Assembly (NCBI GenBank): GCA_964563295.1
Contig: CAZLWX010000164.1
Location: 1-6,424, forward strand
Reading direction: 5' to 3'
Origin: Chryseosolibacter sp964563295
GTDB lineage: Bacteria > Bacteroidota > Bacteroidia > Cytophagales > Cyclobacteriaceae
Length of the DNA stretch: 6,424 nt
Each line of letters opens with the position of its first letter. Position 1 is the stretch's first letter. The translations under genes and the position numbers were made by a program. The notes beneath the pieces are model-generated. The model was not told where the DNA came from. It saw only the letters and a program-made list of their open reading frames with translations, and ran no database searches. This document shows, piece after piece, positions 6,067-6,424 of the stretch.

Positions 6067-6113
6067 GCCGGGAAAAGGGGTTCGGACTACCGAACCCTTT
6101 TCTTTTACCCGGC
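6067..6113. terminator. Bidirectional intrinsic terminator with inner and outer stems
   Basis: The inner stem GGGTTCGG (6078-6085) / CCGAACCC (6090-6097) closes an ACTA loop. It extends across a single bulged G (6077) by AAAA/TTTT and is followed by TTTTCTTTT (6098-6106). An outer perfect 6-bp pair GCCGGG (6067-6072) / CCCGGC (6108-6113) encloses the whole. The A-run on the left makes it work from the other strand too, fitting its position between convergent genes ending at 6050 and 6143. Confidence 0.9.
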
Positions 6114-6142
6114 ACCTAACCTAACCAACCATGAAAAACTAA

Positions 6143-6424
6143 TTACGAGAATTGCAAAAGGTCGAGTCCTCTGAAAAAGTCGGCCTTATCTAGACACAGA
6201 TCAAAGCCTGCAAGGATCATACGTTCAAGATCACCCGCCTGTATGAGCGAACTCATCGCCACGCCGATCAATTTGTCTCCCGAGAGCTTGCGAAGTCGCT
6301 TCAAAATCGATTCTCCTCCGAACCGCTGCCAGAAGTGCATATCGATATAGGCCATGTCAAAACTGGCTTCTGCTGCAGTCCTACGGCCTTCCTCAGCATT
6401 GGAGAACGTGTGTACTTCAGGAGG
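6143..6424 (-). CDS. Response regulator receiver domain (5'-partial, runs off right edge)
   Basis: The frame stays open to the right edge. The ATG at 6355 is therefore probably internal, and 93 C-terminal residues are visible. They match the second half of a CheY-like receiver fold: F-D-M-A-Y-I-D with the putative phospho-acceptor Asp (28 of the visible part), then G-G-E-S-I-L-K-R-L-R, a beta-4 strand LIGVAMSS with the Ser/Thr switch position, AGFDLCLDK with the conserved Lys (80), and a final helix. The protein ends about 13 residues after that Lys, so this is either a stand-alone receiver or a protein whose output domain lies N-terminal to it, off-window. Divergence from the consensus: no Pro after the Asp (DMHFW instead of D-x-x-M-P), and Lys is followed by Ala, not Pro. 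No partner kinase is visible. Confidence 0.75.
   Translation of the reverse strand, partial: PPEVHTFSNAEEGRRTAAEASFDMAYIDMHFWQRFGGESILKRLRKLSGDKLIGVAMSSLIQAGDLERMILAGFDLCLDKADFFRGLDLLQFS

Noticed and set aside
6131..6142. ATG AAA AAC TAA mini-ORF after the terminator
   Set aside because: Three codons with no ribosome-binding context; not a gene.

Overview
The window looks like a moderate-GC bacterial chromosome segment, most likely Bacteroidota (a Cytophagales/Chitinophaga-like member is my best guess). The support is indirect. None of the readable start codons has a clear Shine-Dalgarno sequence, and several are preceded by A-rich stretches. The one exported lipid-free protein has a signal peptide ending in AFGQ, a common Bacteroidota form. 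Repeats rich in 7-mers lie between convergent genes. Nothing in the window fixes the genus.

Left part (1-1957, + strand): a tightly packed three-gene unit. The first gene, cut by the left edge, encodes an unrecognised protein. Its N-terminal ~115 residues contain no cysteine and its last ~53 residues contain six. Its stop codon overlaps the start of an ABC ATPase gene (ATGA), which in turn overlaps an ABC-2 type six-helix permease gene by 23 bp. The layout suggests that the Cys-rich protein is a substrate or partner of the transporter, for example a bacteriocin-like precursor with its export or immunity pump. This is inference, and it is the most interesting part of the window.

Middle (1958-2340): a gene-free stretch between the convergent ends of the permease and the oxidoreductase. 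It holds a perfect 7-bp-stem hairpin and a cluster of interleaved direct repeats: two identical 36-bp copies, a 65-bp unit duplicated at 101-bp spacing, and a third partial copy. Parts of the cluster have 7-bp periodicity.

2341-4958 (- strand): a two-gene operon for a molybdenum hydroxylase of the xanthine dehydrogenase / isoquinoline 1-oxidoreductase family. The [2Fe-2S] small subunit comes first, followed after a 2-nt gap by the Tat-exported molybdopterin-binding large subunit. No FAD subunit gene is present in the window. Together the two proteins would form a periplasmic oxidoreductase that hydroxylates or oxidises an unknown substrate and passes electrons from the Mo centre through two Fe-S clusters to an external acceptor.

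4959-5252 is the intergenic space between divergent genes, with only weak short repeats. From 5253 to 6050 (+) lies a secreted protein of unknown function with a beta-rich N-terminal domain, a highly charged helical linker and a Tyr/Asp-rich C-terminal motif. A strong two-part terminator hairpin (6067-6113) separates it from a convergent, edge-truncated response-regulator receiver domain (6143-6424, -).
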